Counted from the first letter of the stretch, positions 28,176 to 36,993 are shown. The stretch is DNA of 64,000 nt from Albibacterium bauzanense (GCF_004339765.1 NZ_SMGO01000003.1:62001-126000); one strand, 5' to 3'. Program-made: numbers and translations. The notes: generated from the letters alone by a model not told the origin.

Positions 28176-28183
28176 CAAAGATA
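28176..28183 (-). promoter_or_regulatory. -7 element of mnmE, near-leaderless
   Basis: TATCTTTG on the minus strand fits TAnnTTTG exactly. It ends 5 bases before the mnmE ATG, so the predicted transcript has almost no 5' leader. Confidence 0.6.
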
Positions 28184-28211
28184 GAACTATATCAATGTAT
28201 TCTGAAAATTG

Positions 28212-28219
28212 TACCTTCG
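28212..28219 (+). promoter_or_regulatory. -7 element of the MBL hydrolase gene
   Basis: TACCTTCG matches a common variant of TAnnTTTG. It lies 13 bases before the ATG at 28233, which is why an upstream in-frame TTG at 28209 is rejected as start codon. Confidence 0.55.
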
Positions 28220-28232
28220 TAAAAAACAGTTT

Positions 28233-29075
28233 ATGAATTTATACAGCATTGATACTGGTTTATTTAAGTTAGATGGTGGTGCTATGTTTGGGGTAGTTCC
28301 TAAATCAATATGGAACAAAACCAACCCTGCCGATGAAAACAATCTTTGCACTTGGGCTATGCGCCTGTTACTGATTGAAGATGGGGATCAACTTATTTTA
28401 ATTGATACAGGCCTTGGTGATAAGCAATCTGAAAAGTTTTTTAGCCATTACTATTTACATGGTGATGATACATTGGATAAGTCGCTACAAAAACACGGCT
28501 TTAACAGAGATGATATAACCGATGTTTTCTTAACGCACCTTCATTTCGATCACGTTGGTGGTGCAATTAAAAGGGAGGGCGACCAGCTCGTACCTGCCTT
28601 TAAAAACGCAAACTTCTGGAGTAATAAAAAGCACTGGCAATGGGCCACAGAACCCAATCAGCGAGAAAAAGCATCGTTTTTAAAAGAAAACATTCTTCCT
28701 ATTCAGGAAAGTGGAAAGTTAAAGTTTGTAGAGGATAAAGAATCAGGAATACTACATCCGGATATCAGCATCCGTTTCGCTTTTGGACATACAGATGCGA
28801 TGATGTTGCCACAGATAAATTATAAAGGGAAAACAATCTTATACATAGCAGATTTGCTCCCTTCGGTTGGACATATCCCTCTGCCCTATGTCATGGCTTA
28901 TGATATGTTTCCATTAAAGACTTTGGAAGAAAGAGCTCAATACTGGAAAGAAATTGCGGATAATGAATATATCTTATTTTTAGAGCACGATCCTGTAAAC
29001 GAATGTTGCACATTGCAGCATACAGAAAAAGGCGTCCGATTAAAAGACACCTTTACACTTGCTTCTATCTTATAA
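28233..29075 (+). CDS. MBL-fold metallo-hydrolase
   Basis: The ATG at 28233 is preferred because a promoter element overlaps the longer TTG-initiated version. The protein has 280 residues. It shows the metallo-beta-lactamase zinc motif THLHFDHVGG, an upstream Asp loop (LIDTGLGD), and later zinc ligands in AFGHTDAM and ADLLPSVGH. It is of the class that hydrolyses lactones, thioesters or phosphoesters. The substrate is unknown. It is convergent with the zinc peptidase gene. Confidence 0.86.
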   Translation: MNLYSIDTGLFKLDGGAMFGVVPKSIWNKTNPADENNLCTWAMRLLLIEDGDQLILIDTGLGDKQSEKFFSHYYLHGDDTLDKSLQKHGFNRDDITDVFLTHLHFDHVGGAIKREGDQLVPAFKNANFWSNKKHWQWATEPNQREKASFLKENILPIQESGKLKFVEDKESGILHPDISIRFAFGHTDAMMLPQINYKGKTILYIADLLPSVGHIPLPYVMAYDMFPLKTLEERAQYWKEIADNEYILFLEHDPVNECCTLQHTEKGVRLKDTFTLASIL

Positions 29076-29097
29076 TTACTCCCGATAATTATAAGAC

Positions 29098-29148
29098 AAG
29101 AGCATTATTGCATCAATCTCAATTCAGTATTGCTGTATTAATGCTCTT
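29098..29148. terminator. Hairpin between convergent MBL and peptidase genes
   Basis: AAGAGCATTA at 29098-29107 pairs with TAATGCTCTT at 29139-29148 across a 31-base loop. The right arm overlaps the last base of the peptidase gene. Confidence 0.4.
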
Positions 29149-29996
29149 TATTGCAATCCCAACTCGGTAAATGTATCTCCTTGGTTTACATCACCCCCTT
29201 GGTAACCTTTTTTAAACCAGTACATACGCTGCGCTGATGTACCATGCGTAAAAGTTTCTTGGTTGGCATGGCCTTGCATTTTCTCTTGAATAGTATCATC
29301 TCCTACTGCATTGGCTGCACTTAAAGCCTCTTCTATATCCCCTTCTTCTAGTTGATCCTGATTATAATGAGACCACACACCAGCATAAAAATCGGCTTGT
29401 AACTCCAATGCAACTGATAATTGATTAGCGCGCGTTGCATTTGAACTTTGCATCGCCTGCTGAGTCCGCCCACTAGTTCCTAATAGATTTTGAACATGAT
29501 GGCCAACCTCATGGGCAATCACATAGGCAATTGCAAAATCACCTCCTTTTGCACCAAAACGATCTTTTAGCTCATTAAAAAACACTAAGTCCATGTAAAC
29601 TGTTCGATCTGCAGGACAATAAAACGGTCCGGAAGCTGAACTTGCACCACCGCAACCTGTTTGAACTGCATCAGAAAATAAAACTAATTGAGGGTTTTCA
29701 TAGGTTAAATTATTCTCCTGAAATATTTTCCCCCAAATATCCTCCGTATCAGCCAATACAACAGAAACAAACTCGCCCATCTGCTTATCGGCTTCGCTTA
29801 ACTCTACAGTTCTTTCAGTACCTTGTTGAGGCTGTGTTAATTCAGCCGGAATAACCTGAGAAAGATCTGTACCGGTAAACATCTGTACAAGCAAAACAAT
29901 TACACCAACCACCCCTCCACCTAGTAACATTTTACCACCCGACATACCTCTACGGTCATCCATATTAGAACTTTGTCTACGTCCTTGCCATTTCAT
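29148..29996 (-). CDS. Putative neutral zinc metallopeptidase, YpfJ family
   Basis: This is a 282-residue protein. Residues about 15-40 form one membrane segment (GGKMLLGGGVVGVIVLLVQMF). The catalytic zinc motif is HEVGHHVQ, and the ELQADFYAGVW stretch supplies the third ligand and family signature. Family members are membrane-anchored peptidases of unknown substrate. The gene lies upstream of and opposite to the sigma factor gene. Confidence 0.88.
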   Translation of the reverse strand: MKWQGRRQSSNMDDRRGMSGGKMLLGGGVVGVIVLLVQMFTGTDLSQVIPAELTQPQQGTERTVELSEADKQMGEFVSVVLADTEDIWGKIFQENNLTYENPQLVLFSDAVQTGCGGASSASGPFYCPADRTVYMDLVFFNELKDRFGAKGGDFAIAYVIAHEVGHHVQNLLGTSGRTQQAMQSSNATRANQLSVALELQADFYAGVWSHYNQDQLEEGDIEEALSAANAVGDDTIQEKMQGHANQETFTHGTSAQRMYWFKKGYQGGDVNQGDTFTELGLQ

Positions 29997-30000
29997 AGTT

Positions 30001-30263
30001 TATTTATTTACATGAAAATTAAATAATGAATATTTTATTAATACGAAATATGTATTATATTTAAAAAACCATCACCCATAACACAAATTATATGCCTAAT
30101 TTCTCATTTGAAAATCACATTACGAGATCTTTCACTGATCGCGGGAATTACATACTCAGTTGGAACAGTTTTTGCGCGCCAAAGTCAGTAATGAAAGCTT
30201 GATAAATCCCTCTTTATCAGAGAACTTTTCACCATTTTAATCGTTATTTGATTATATTTTATC
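30001..30263. other. Intergenic region before the sigma factor gene
   Basis: This AT-rich gap separates the divergent peptidase and sigma factor genes. Apart from the promoter element that follows it, I see no gene, RNA or strong repeat here. Confidence 0.5.
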
Positions 30264-30271
30264 TATTTTTG
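30264..30271 (+). promoter_or_regulatory. -7 element of the primary sigma factor gene
   Basis: TATTTTTG fits TAnnTTTG exactly and lies 38 bases before the start codon. No TTG is seen at the 19-base spacing. Confidence 0.5.
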
Positions 30272-30309
30272 CACACTTTTGCATCAGAGGAGCACCTTAA
30301 TATTACTTA

Positions 30310-31170
30310 ATGAGACAGCTTAAAATTACACAGTCGATTACCAATCGTGAATCCCAGTCATTAGACAAGTATTTGCATGAAATTGGGAAGGTCGACCTTA
30401 TTACTGCAGAGGAAGAAGTAATTCTTGCTCAAAAAATTAGAGAAGGCGATCAAGCCGCATTAGAACGTTTGACAAAAACGAATTTACGTTTCGTGGTTTC
30501 AGTAGCGAAACAGTACCAAAATCAAGGTCTAACCCTAGGAGACCTAATAAACGAGGGAAATTTAGGCTTAATTAAAGCCGCAAAAAGATTTGACGAAACA
30601 AAAGGATTTAAATTCATTTCTTATGCCGTATGGTGGATTAGACAATCAATTCTACAGGCCATCGCAGAGCAATCACGTATTGTACGTTTACCTTTAAACC
30701 AAGTAGGTTCGTTAAGCAAAATCAGTAAAGCATTTTCAAAATTAGAACAAGATTTTGAACGTGAACCTTCGCCAGAAGAATTAGCAGAGCAACTTGAAAC
30801 AACTGTTGAAAAAATCTCGGATACACTAAGTAACTCCGGACGACATGTTTCAATGGATGCCCCATTTGTTCAAGGAGAAGAAAACACATTACTTGATGTT
30901 CTTGAAAACCATGATCCTAATACGGATAACAGTCTAATTGACGAATCCCTTTCAGAGGAAATTAGAAGATCATTGGCTACATTAACAGATAGAGAACGTG
31001 AAATTATTGTATTGTTCTTTGGATTAAGCTCTAACCACCCTCTTTCTCTTGAAGAAATTGGTGAGCAATTCAATTTAACAAGAGAGCGTGTACGTCAAAT
31101 TAAAGATAAAGCTTTACAGCGTTTACGCCATACATCAAGAAGTAAAATATTGAAAACTTACCTGGGTTAA
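30310..31170 (+). CDS. rpoD: Primary sigma factor RpoD (short Bacteroidota form)
   Basis: This is a 286-residue sigma-70 protein. Region 1.2 ([15 protein letters not shown]), region 2 ([32 protein letters not shown]), region 3 and region 4 ([30 protein letters not shown]) are complete, while the long N-terminal region 1.1 of other phyla is absent, as usual for Bacteroidota. This factor reads the TAnnTTTG promoters seen across the window. A strong terminator follows. Confidence 0.96.
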   Translation: MRQLKITQSITNRESQSLDKYLHEIGKVDLITAEEEVILAQKIREGDQAALERLTKTNLRFVVSVAKQYQNQGLTLGDLINEGNLGLIKAAKRFDETKGFKFISYAVWWIRQSILQAIAEQSRIVRLPLNQVGSLSKISKAFSKLEQDFEREPSPEELAEQLETTVEKISDTLSNSGRHVSMDAPFVQGEENTLLDVLENHDPNTDNSLIDESLSEEIRRSLATLTDREREIIVLFFGLSSNHPLSLEEIGEQFNLTRERVRQIKDKALQRLRHTSRSKILKTYLG

Positions 31171-31194
31171 AACAGGATCAAGTTCATATCAAAT

Positions 31195-31231
31195 AAAAAA
31201 GCAGCTATACAAAAGTATAGCTGCTTTTTTA
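31195..31231. terminator. Bidirectional terminator after rpoD
   Basis: GCAGCTATAC pairs with GTATAGCTGC (31201-31210 and 31215-31224) across an AAAA loop, flanked by A6 and T7. It works in both directions between the convergent sigma factor and DUF1080 genes. Confidence 0.85.
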
Positions 31232-31256
31232 TGTAGAGGGCGCAAAGGAAGTTAAC

Positions 31257-32093
31257 TTAATTTAATTTCTTAACCCACATATTTCTGAATGACACTTTTG
31301 TTGTTGCTTCGATCTCTATACCAAAATTACCCGACCAATTATTAGATGAAGCCGGATCGTCATCAATCATAATTGCCATCACCTGGCCATTCAAAATATG
31401 AATGCAAACAGGCCCTCTTGCAATCACAGTATATTCATTCCAATCATTCACTTTAACAAGCTTTTGCAGTTCGGCATTATCGCCGATATTACCCATTAAC
31501 TTTTTGCTTTTATCTCCATACCCTTCCACAAGTTGTCCACGCCAAGCAAGAATACGCATTGGAGTATTTTCTGAATAAAACTGACCAGTCCATGGAGCGC
31601 TTGGCCAAAAATCTGCTTGAGGGCCAGTCATCATCCAATTTAAATTTACCGGACCAACATTGGCTGTTACCTTAGGTGAAATTGAGGCCAGCCATGGAAT
31701 GCCCGTTTTGCTACGATATTGCATTCCTGTACCACCACTTCCTTCTACTTTTACCTCAAATTTTAATGTAAAATCTTTTGCTTCAAGATCGCGATAAACA
31801 ATATAATTGTTGCCACTTGGATTCTCCGGAGTTGATTCACCAACGAGAGCTCCATCTTCCACACGCCAGAATTTCGGATTCCCATCCCAGCCTTTTAAGG
31901 TCTGACCATCAAAAATAGAAATGTACCCTTCATGATCATTAAAATCCATTGAATCAGGTTGAGTAAAAACCATTCTTCCAGTCTGGGGCGGGGTTGGTGC
32001 GGCTGGTTGCTGTGCAAATGCATAACTTATAGAAATCAAAAGAGTAACAACTAATGCCTTGGTTACTTTTAAATTAAGTGGAGATAGTTTCAT
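31257..32093 (-). CDS. DUF1080 (3-keto-disaccharide hydrolase-like) secreted protein
   Basis: This is a 278-residue protein with a signal peptide (cleavage after SYAFA, about residue 27). The single DUF1080 domain shows FDGQTLKGWDGNPKFWRVEDGALVG and the C-terminal NFGIEIEATTKVSFRNMWVKKL. Members of this family have been linked to 3-keto-glycoside hydrolysis and to glucan binding. The fold resembles GH16-type jelly rolls. It is a single gene flanked by two very similar terminators. Confidence 0.85.
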   Translation of the reverse strand: MKLSPLNLKVTKALVVTLLISISYAFAQQPAAPTPPQTGRMVFTQPDSMDFNDHEGYISIFDGQTLKGWDGNPKFWRVEDGALVGESTPENPSGNNYIVYRDLEAKDFTLKFEVKVEGSGGTGMQYRSKTGIPWLASISPKVTANVGPVNLNWMMTGPQADFWPSAPWTGQFYSENTPMRILAWRGQLVEGYGDKSKKLMGNIGDNAELQKLVKVNDWNEYTVIARGPVCIHILNGQVMAIMIDDDPASSNNWSGNFGIEIEATTKVSFRNMWVKKLN

Positions 32094-32186
32094 AAGTTTA
32101 ATAATTAAGTTTATATAAAGCTAATATATGCGAGGCTGAAAAGCATCCTGTTCCGTCATCCTAGCTAAACCCATTTAATACCAAAT

Positions 32187-32224
32187 AAAAAAAGCAGTTA
32201 CACAAAGGTGTAACTGCTTTTTTT
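32187..32224 (-). terminator. Terminator after htpG
   Basis: GCAGTTACAC (32194-32203) pairs with GTGTAACTGC (32208-32217) across AAAG, with A and T tracts on both sides. Compared with the hairpin near 31.2 kb it shows paired base changes that keep the stem. Confidence 0.8.
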
Positions 32225-32242
32225 ATGCTTTAATATATTATT

Positions 32243-34132
32243 CTATATCAAACTAACACTGCGTTTAACAAAGTCGGTTAATTCAGAACCGGTAAGTAAC
32301 CCTCTGCTTAACAATGCTAAATCAAAAGCTTGTTTCGCTAGTTTCTCTTTATTAGCTTCATCCTTTTCTTCTAAAATACGCTTAATCAACGGGTGATTAC
32401 CATTTACAGTTACCTTGTAATTATCAGGCAAGCTTCCATAAAAGCCCATTCCTCCTCCACCGTTCTGTGCCATTTCTTTCATCCGGCGCATAAACTCATC
32501 CATGGTAACAGTAACAGGCATTGCATCTTCTTTTAAAGCTGTAATTTCTACCTGGTAGGTTTCTTTATGAATAGTTTTCTCAAAAATCGACTTAACCGAA
32601 GCGCTCTCTTCTTCTGTTAATGTTAGTTTCTGATCGTTATCTTCCTTTTTGATTAACTGATCAATAACATCTGAGTCAACTCTTTTCAACGAAGTCTTTT
32701 CTACTTTCGACTCTAAGAAACCAACAAAATGGCTATCAATCGGCGAATCAAATACAAGCACATCATAACCTTTATCTTTGGCAGATGCGATAAAGCTATC
32801 TTGGTTGGCTGTATCTGTACTGTATAAATATACTACCTGACCTTCTTTTTCATTCTGAATATCCTTCACCTTGGCAGCATATTCTTTCAATGTAAAGTAT
32901 TCGTTTTCTGTATTCTTAACCAGGCAGAAATCAGTTGCTTTTTCAGCAAACTTATCATCGGTTAACATTCCGTATTTTACAAATACACCAATGTCGTTCC
33001 ATTTTTCTTCAAAACCTTTACGATCTGTCTTAAACAGTTCACTTAGCTTATCGGCTACTTTTCTGGTAATATAAGTGTTGATCTTCTTTACATTACTATC
33101 TGCCTGTAGGAAGCTTCGTGATACGTTTAACGGAATATCCGGCGAATCAATTACACCATGCAATAACATTAGAAATTCAGGTACGATATCCTTTATCTCG
33201 TCTGTAATAAATACCTGACGGGAATAAAGCTTAATCTTGTTTTTCTGAATATCAAGCTCATTCTTAATTTTCGGGAAGTAAAGTATTCCTGTTAAATTAA
33301 ACGGATAGTCTACATTTAAATGGATCCAGAATAATGGATCTTCAGCAAATGGGTATAATTCACGATAAAAAGCAAGGTAATCTTCATCCTTCAATTCGGA
33401 TGGTGCTTTTATCCATGCAGGTGAAGTATTATTAATAATATTATCAACCTCTACGCTTTTATATTTTGGTTTACCTTCTTCATCTTCTCCATCAGGTTCA
33501 GATGTCGTTCTTGTACCAAATTTAATTGGAACTGGTAAGAACTTACCATATTTTGTTAATATCTCTTCTAAACGCGATTTGTTTAAAAACTCTTCCGAAT
33601 CAGCGTTAACATGTAAGATAATATCCGTACCTCTTTCTGTTCTATTTCCCTCTGATATTTCAAATGAAGTACTTCCATCACATTCCCATTTTACCGGCTC
33701 TGCACCCTCTTGATACGATAAAGATTGAATTTCTACCAAGTCTGCAACCATAAAAGCAGAATAGAAACCAAGTCCGAAACGTCCTATGATCTCATTAGCA
33801 TCTTTAGCCTCCTTAAACTTCTCTACAAACTCCTCGGCACCCGAAAAAGCAATCTGATTGATATATTTTTTTACTTCTTCAGCAGTCATCCCAATTCCAC
33901 GATCTGAAATTGTAATGGTCTTAGCTTTTTCATCCAATGAAACGCTTACAGTGATATCACCTACCTCTCCGCTTATTTTACCCAAAGAAGATAAGCGTTT
34001 TAATTTTTGAGTAGCATCAACTGCATTGGAAACCAACTCTCGCAAGAAAATCTCATTATCTGAGTACAGAAACTTTTTAATTACCGGAAATATATTCTCG
34101 GTATGGATAGAAATATTACCTTTTTCTTTCAT
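32243..34132 (-). CDS. htpG: Molecular chaperone HtpG (Hsp90)
   Basis: This is a 629-residue Hsp90 protein. The N-terminal ATPase domain carries ELVSNAVDA, ISDRGIGM and GRFGLGFYSAF. The middle domain has IYLFPKIKN-like and PLNVSRSFLQ, and the C-terminal dimerisation part ends near LTDFVKRSVSLI. It lacks the C-terminal MEEVD of eukaryotic forms, as bacterial proteins do. It stands alone on the minus strand with its own terminator. Confidence 0.97.
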   Translation of the reverse strand: MKEKGNISIHTENIFPVIKKFLYSDNEIFLRELVSNAVDATQKLKRLSSLGKISGEVGDITVSVSLDEKAKTITISDRGIGMTAEEVKKYINQIAFSGAEEFVEKFKEAKDANEIIGRFGLGFYSAFMVADLVEIQSLSYQEGAEPVKWECDGSTSFEISEGNRTERGTDIILHVNADSEEFLNKSRLEEILTKYGKFLPVPIKFGTRTTSEPDGEDEEGKPKYKSVEVDNIINNTSPAWIKAPSELKDEDYLAFYRELYPFAEDPLFWIHLNVDYPFNLTGILYFPKIKNELDIQKNKIKLYSRQVFITDEIKDIVPEFLMLLHGVIDSPDIPLNVSRSFLQADSNVKKINTYITRKVADKLSELFKTDRKGFEEKWNDIGVFVKYGMLTDDKFAEKATDFCLVKNTENEYFTLKEYAAKVKDIQNEKEGQVVYLYSTDTANQDSFIASAKDKGYDVLVFDSPIDSHFVGFLESKVEKTSLKRVDSDVIDQLIKKEDNDQKLTLTEEESASVKSIFEKTIHKETYQVEITALKEDAMPVTVTMDEFMRRMKEMAQNGGGGMGFYGSLPDNYKVTVNGNHPLIKRILEEKDEANKEKLAKQAFDLALLSRGLLTGSELTDFVKRSVSLI

Positions 34133-34449
34133 ATTGAATCTTATAAATTTTAGTCTATCTCCTGTTAATCAATGAATGTTCCAATTCTAATCTATAGCTA
34201 TTTAAAGATATAAATCAGTCACTATGACAGTTATAAACTGCCACCAGGGACTACTTTTCAAATCATTCTTGTTTCTCTTCTCAAATATAAGACGTTCATA
34301 TCTCGATTTACTTGAACAAGGATCAAACAGGGTTCAAACAGGGACCAAACAGGGGCAAAACAGTCATATTTCCCTTGTTTGGTCCCTGTTTGAACCTAGC
34401 TTAATCCTTATTTATCTAATGCAAAGACTAAAGCAATATATTTTAAAAA
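34133..34449. other. Intergenic region between htpG and the porin gene
   Basis: No convincing gene is present. The region holds a repeat-built long hairpin near 34.32-34.40 kb. An open frame from 34224 to 34499 runs through the repeats and ends inside the porin gene, so it is not believed to be coding. Confidence 0.5.
34321..34396. repeat. Tandem 11-bp repeats forming a 25-bp-stem inverted repeat
   Basis: From 34321 the left side consists of about four copies of a GGNNCAAACAG unit. The block 34331-34355 is the reverse complement of 34372-34396 at 24 of 25 positions, with a 16-base loop. The result is a long strong hairpin built of repeats. It could be a terminator-like element or a member of a dispersed intergenic repeat family. 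Confidence 0.7.
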
Positions 34450-35493
34450 TTAAAAAGCGTAAACAGCAGCTAAAGAAAACTGAGATGCATTTTTTGTAGC
34501 AGCATTTGAAGAATCAAAAAAGGCAGAGTCTGAATTATTATCAAACCGTACTTCAGGAATCAATGTTAGTGGTCCGGCATGAACATTTGCTGATAAAGTA
34601 AAGGCCAGAGTTTTTGCTCCTTCAACATTAACAGCATCTTCCATAACATCTTTACGTTTAAAATATTCTCCACGTACACCCAATGATACAGTTTCAGAAA
34701 AAGCTTGTTGAACGTAAAGCGCTCCGCCAGAATAACCTCCGGCATCGTTAGATGCACTGTAATCTGCAGCATTCAAACCCAATTTTAACCCACTAGCCAT
34801 TTCGTACGAAGTAGTTAAATCATAGATCGTTCCGGATGGATATCCAGTTAAGAAATTGAGGTAAGCATTCAAACCTTCTACAGGAGCTAAAGAAAGCTGT
34901 GCACCAAAATCAGAAACTCCATTAAAATCCTGGTATACATTCCAATCATTAAAAAGCCCGACCATCAACCCTACTTTATCATTGAAGGCGTATTTAGCTT
35001 TGATACCTGCATTTTGGAACGGTCCGGATGAAAAGAGGTACGATGTAGAATAGTTAAAATTACCTGTAGGCGAGATAATTTCATATCCTATAAAGGTTCC
35101 CATATAACCTGCAGTCATTGAAAACTGATCAGTAAACTGATAGTTTACATATAAATTCTGGATATGGAAACTATTACCATCTTCGCTGTTAGGAATAGAA
35201 CCACTTAATAATCCAGCATTTTGCCCTCTGGGGCCAAAGGACAAATCGCCAACAAAAGAAGCCTTTCCTACTTTCTTCTGTGCAATCAGGTTAATCATTC
35301 CCAATGAAATCGAATTTTGCTCATTTGCGAAATAGGTAGGAATATTAGAAGACCCATCCTCAGTTTTATACTTTGAGAAATCGTATTTGTAATAGGTGTC
35401 TACAGAACCAGAGATTTGTAGCTTTTCATCATCTTGTGCATAAAGGTTGCCAACAAGTAGAGAAATCAAAACAAGGAGGAGCATTTTTTTCAT
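34450..35493 (-). CDS. Outer-membrane porin-like beta-barrel protein
   Basis: This is a 347-residue protein with a signal peptide ending at YAQ (about residue 20). The rest is an alternating-residue barrel (SGSVDTYYKYDF, INLIAQKKVGKASFVGDLSFGPRG and many later strands) with a C-terminal aromatic residue (VYAF). It matches the group of putative porins annotated as outer membrane beta-barrel proteins in Bacteroidota. Channel specificity is unknown. The gene has the AT-rich region upstream of the chorismate operon as its upstream neighbour. Confidence 0.8.
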   Translation of the reverse strand: MKKMLLLVLISLLVGNLYAQDDEKLQISGSVDTYYKYDFSKYKTEDGSSNIPTYFANEQNSISLGMINLIAQKKVGKASFVGDLSFGPRGQNAGLLSGSIPNSEDGNSFHIQNLYVNYQFTDQFSMTAGYMGTFIGYEIISPTGNFNYSTSYLFSSGPFQNAGIKAKYAFNDKVGLMVGLFNDWNVYQDFNGVSDFGAQLSLAPVEGLNAYLNFLTGYPSGTIYDLTTSYEMASGLKLGLNAADYSASNDAGGYSGGALYVQQAFSETVSLGVRGEYFKRKDVMEDAVNVEGAKTLAFTLSANVHAGPLTLIPEVRFDNNSDSAFFDSSNAATKNASQFSLAAVYAF

Positions 35494-35985
35494 TTTTTCT
35501 ATTTTTTAAGGTTAATCATTAATATATTTCATACTATTTCTTAGTAATGATGTAAAATTATTAAAAAATATCCTTAAAAAACAAATTATTTATATAATAT
35601 TTCTATTTATACATAACAAATATTTAAATAAGCCACTATTTACACAATAAAATATCATATATACGTTAATATTATAAACTATTTATACATTTAAACGAAC
35701 ATATAATTACAATACTCAATTATAAGTAGAAATTTATAGTTATATAATAAGAAATTACTAGACAATATCTTAATATTTGGATAAAATACAACCAAATTAG
35801 GCTACAAAACACCAAAACACTTAAAAGAAACCAACCAAAAGGATTGTATTTCAGAAATAATGAAGATTAAAACATAAAAACAGAACAAACAAAATCATTC
35901 CAGCATATTAAACAGAACATTCTATTGATATTCTGATTCGTAAAAAGGTATCTGCATTCATGTATGTGAAATTATTTTACATTTT
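35494..35985. other. Very AT-rich intergenic region
   Basis: About 490 bases without a gene, dominated by A and T with long runs of TATA-like sequence. It separates the porin gene from the attenuator of the chorismate operon. It may hold promoters for both, but no single element is clear on the porin side. Confidence 0.5.
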
Positions 35986-35988
35986 TTG

Positions 35989-36018
35989 TTGATAAAATGA
36001 ATTTCTTTTGTACTTTTG
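35989..36018 (+). promoter_or_regulatory. Canonical promoter of the aromatic attenuator and operon
   Basis: TTG at 35989-35991 and TACTTTTG at 36011-36018 are exactly 19 bases apart. Transcription should start near 36023, only a few bases before the leader peptide ATG. Confidence 0.75.
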
Positions 36019-36026
36019 GCAATACA

Positions 36027-36092
36027 ATGAAGCAAACAACAGCATATTGGTATTTTGGTTTCTTTTACTTTAGCAGTAACAGCCGGGATTGA
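36027..36092 (+). CDS. Aromatic leader peptide of a translation-coupled attenuator
   Basis: A 21-codon frame contains the run YWYFGFFYF at residues 7-15, so eight of nine consecutive residues are aromatic (four Phe, three Tyr, one Trp). It starts 9 bases after the -7 element and ends at TGA, overlapping the antiterminator arm. It is followed at 36125 by a terminator and then by pheA. The leader senses charged tRNA for aromatic amino acids by ribosome stalling. Regulation by this means is inferred from the arrangement, which follows the classical trp/phe design. Confidence 0.88.
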   Translation: MKQTTAYWYFGFFYFSSNSRD

Positions 36093-36132
36093 TATGCATA
36101 TATAAAAGATAAAATGTATAAAAAGTCTCGGT
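36082..36132 (+). promoter_or_regulatory. Antiterminator pairing of the attenuator
   Basis: GCCGGGAT at 36082-36089, inside the last leader codons, can pair with GTCTCGGT at 36125-36132, which is the 5' arm of the terminator. Three of the eight pairs are G-U wobbles. The two structures exclude each other. Confidence 0.75.
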
Positions 36133-36153
36133 AAACCCCGGGGCTTTTTTTTT
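36125..36153 (+). terminator. Attenuator terminator before pheA
   Basis: GTCTCGG (36125-36131) pairs with CCGGGGC (36138-36144) including two G-U pairs, with loop TAAACC and nine T residues after. It lies 12 bases before the pheA start codon. Confidence 0.85.
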
Positions 36154-36165
36154 GACAAAAAAACA

Positions 36166-36993
36166 ATGGATAAAATACGCGTAGCCATACAAGGAACGAA
36201 GGCCTCCTTTCATGAAGAAGCCGCTTTTAAATATTTCGGAGAGGATATCGAAACAATTGAATGCGATTCTTTTAAAGCAACCTGCGATGCGTTAAAGCAA
36301 AAAAAAGCAGATTATGTTGTAATGGCTATCGAAAATTCAATAGCCGGAAGTTTGCTGCCGAACTATAATTTGCTTCAAGAATACCGCTTTCCTATTATAG
36401 GCGAAGTTTACTTAGGTATCCAGCTGCATTTAATGGCTTTACCGGGGATTACATTAGAACAAATAAAGTTTGTAGAATCACACCCCATTGCTCTGCGTCA
36501 ATGTGCTGATTTTTTTGAAGAACATCCGGATATTAAGGTAAGCGAAGGAATGGATACGGCAGCCTGCGCAAAAAAAATTAGTGAAAATAAATTAACTGAT
36601 ACGGCAGCTGTAGCCAATGCATTGGCAGCTAAGATATATGGATTAGAAATCCTTGACCGTAGAATCGAAACGAATAAAAAGAACTATACTCGTTTTTTGA
36701 TTCTTGCAGCTAAGCCTGGAGAAAATCCCAATGCCAATAAAGCATCCATATCTTTCCAGACTGACAACTCTATTGGATCTTTAGCAAAAGTATTGAACTA
36801 TTTCGCTGAACATCAAATCAATATGAGCAAAATTCAATCAATGCCAGTACTAGGAAAAAGAAATGAATACATCTTCCATGTTGATTTTGAATGGAAGAAG
36901 CTTTCAGACTATGAAGCAGCCATCCGAAAAACATTGAAACACACGGTGAACTTCAATATTTTAGGAGAGTATCAGAAAAACGAAAAAGTATAA
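36166..36993 (+). CDS. pheA: Prephenate dehydratase
   Basis: This is a 275-residue protein: a prephenate dehydratase domain (residues about 4-180, including ENSIAGSLLPNYNLL and the conserved ESHPIALRQC) and an ACT regulatory domain (about 193-270, NSIGSLAKVLNYFAEHQINMSKIQS) that binds phenylalanine. It makes phenylpyruvate from prephenate. There is no fused chorismate mutase domain; that activity is on the next gene. It is the first structural gene after the attenuator. Confidence 0.95.
   Translation: MDKIRVAIQGTKASFHEEAAFKYFGEDIETIECDSFKATCDALKQKKADYVVMAIENSIAGSLLPNYNLLQEYRFPIIGEVYLGIQLHLMALPGITLEQIKFVESHPIALRQCADFFEEHPDIKVSEGMDTAACAKKISENKLTDTAAVANALAAKIYGLEILDRRIETNKKNYTRFLILAAKPGENPNANKASISFQTDNSIGSLAKVLNYFAEHQINMSKIQSMPVLGKRNEYIFHVDFEWKKLSDYEAAIRKTLKHTVNFNILGEYQKNEKV

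Noticed and set aside
28209-28232. TTG start giving an 8-residue longer MBL hydrolase
   Set aside because: The bases overlap the TACCTTCG promoter element, and the ATG at 28233 fits the family start.
34224-34499. 91-codon plus-strand frame through the repeat hairpin
   Set aside because: It runs through both arms of the inverted repeat and into the 3' end of the porin gene, with composition typical of non-coding DNA.
35958-36188. 76-codon minus-strand frame over the attenuator
   Set aside because: It is antisense to the promoter, leader and terminator, which explain the sequence better.
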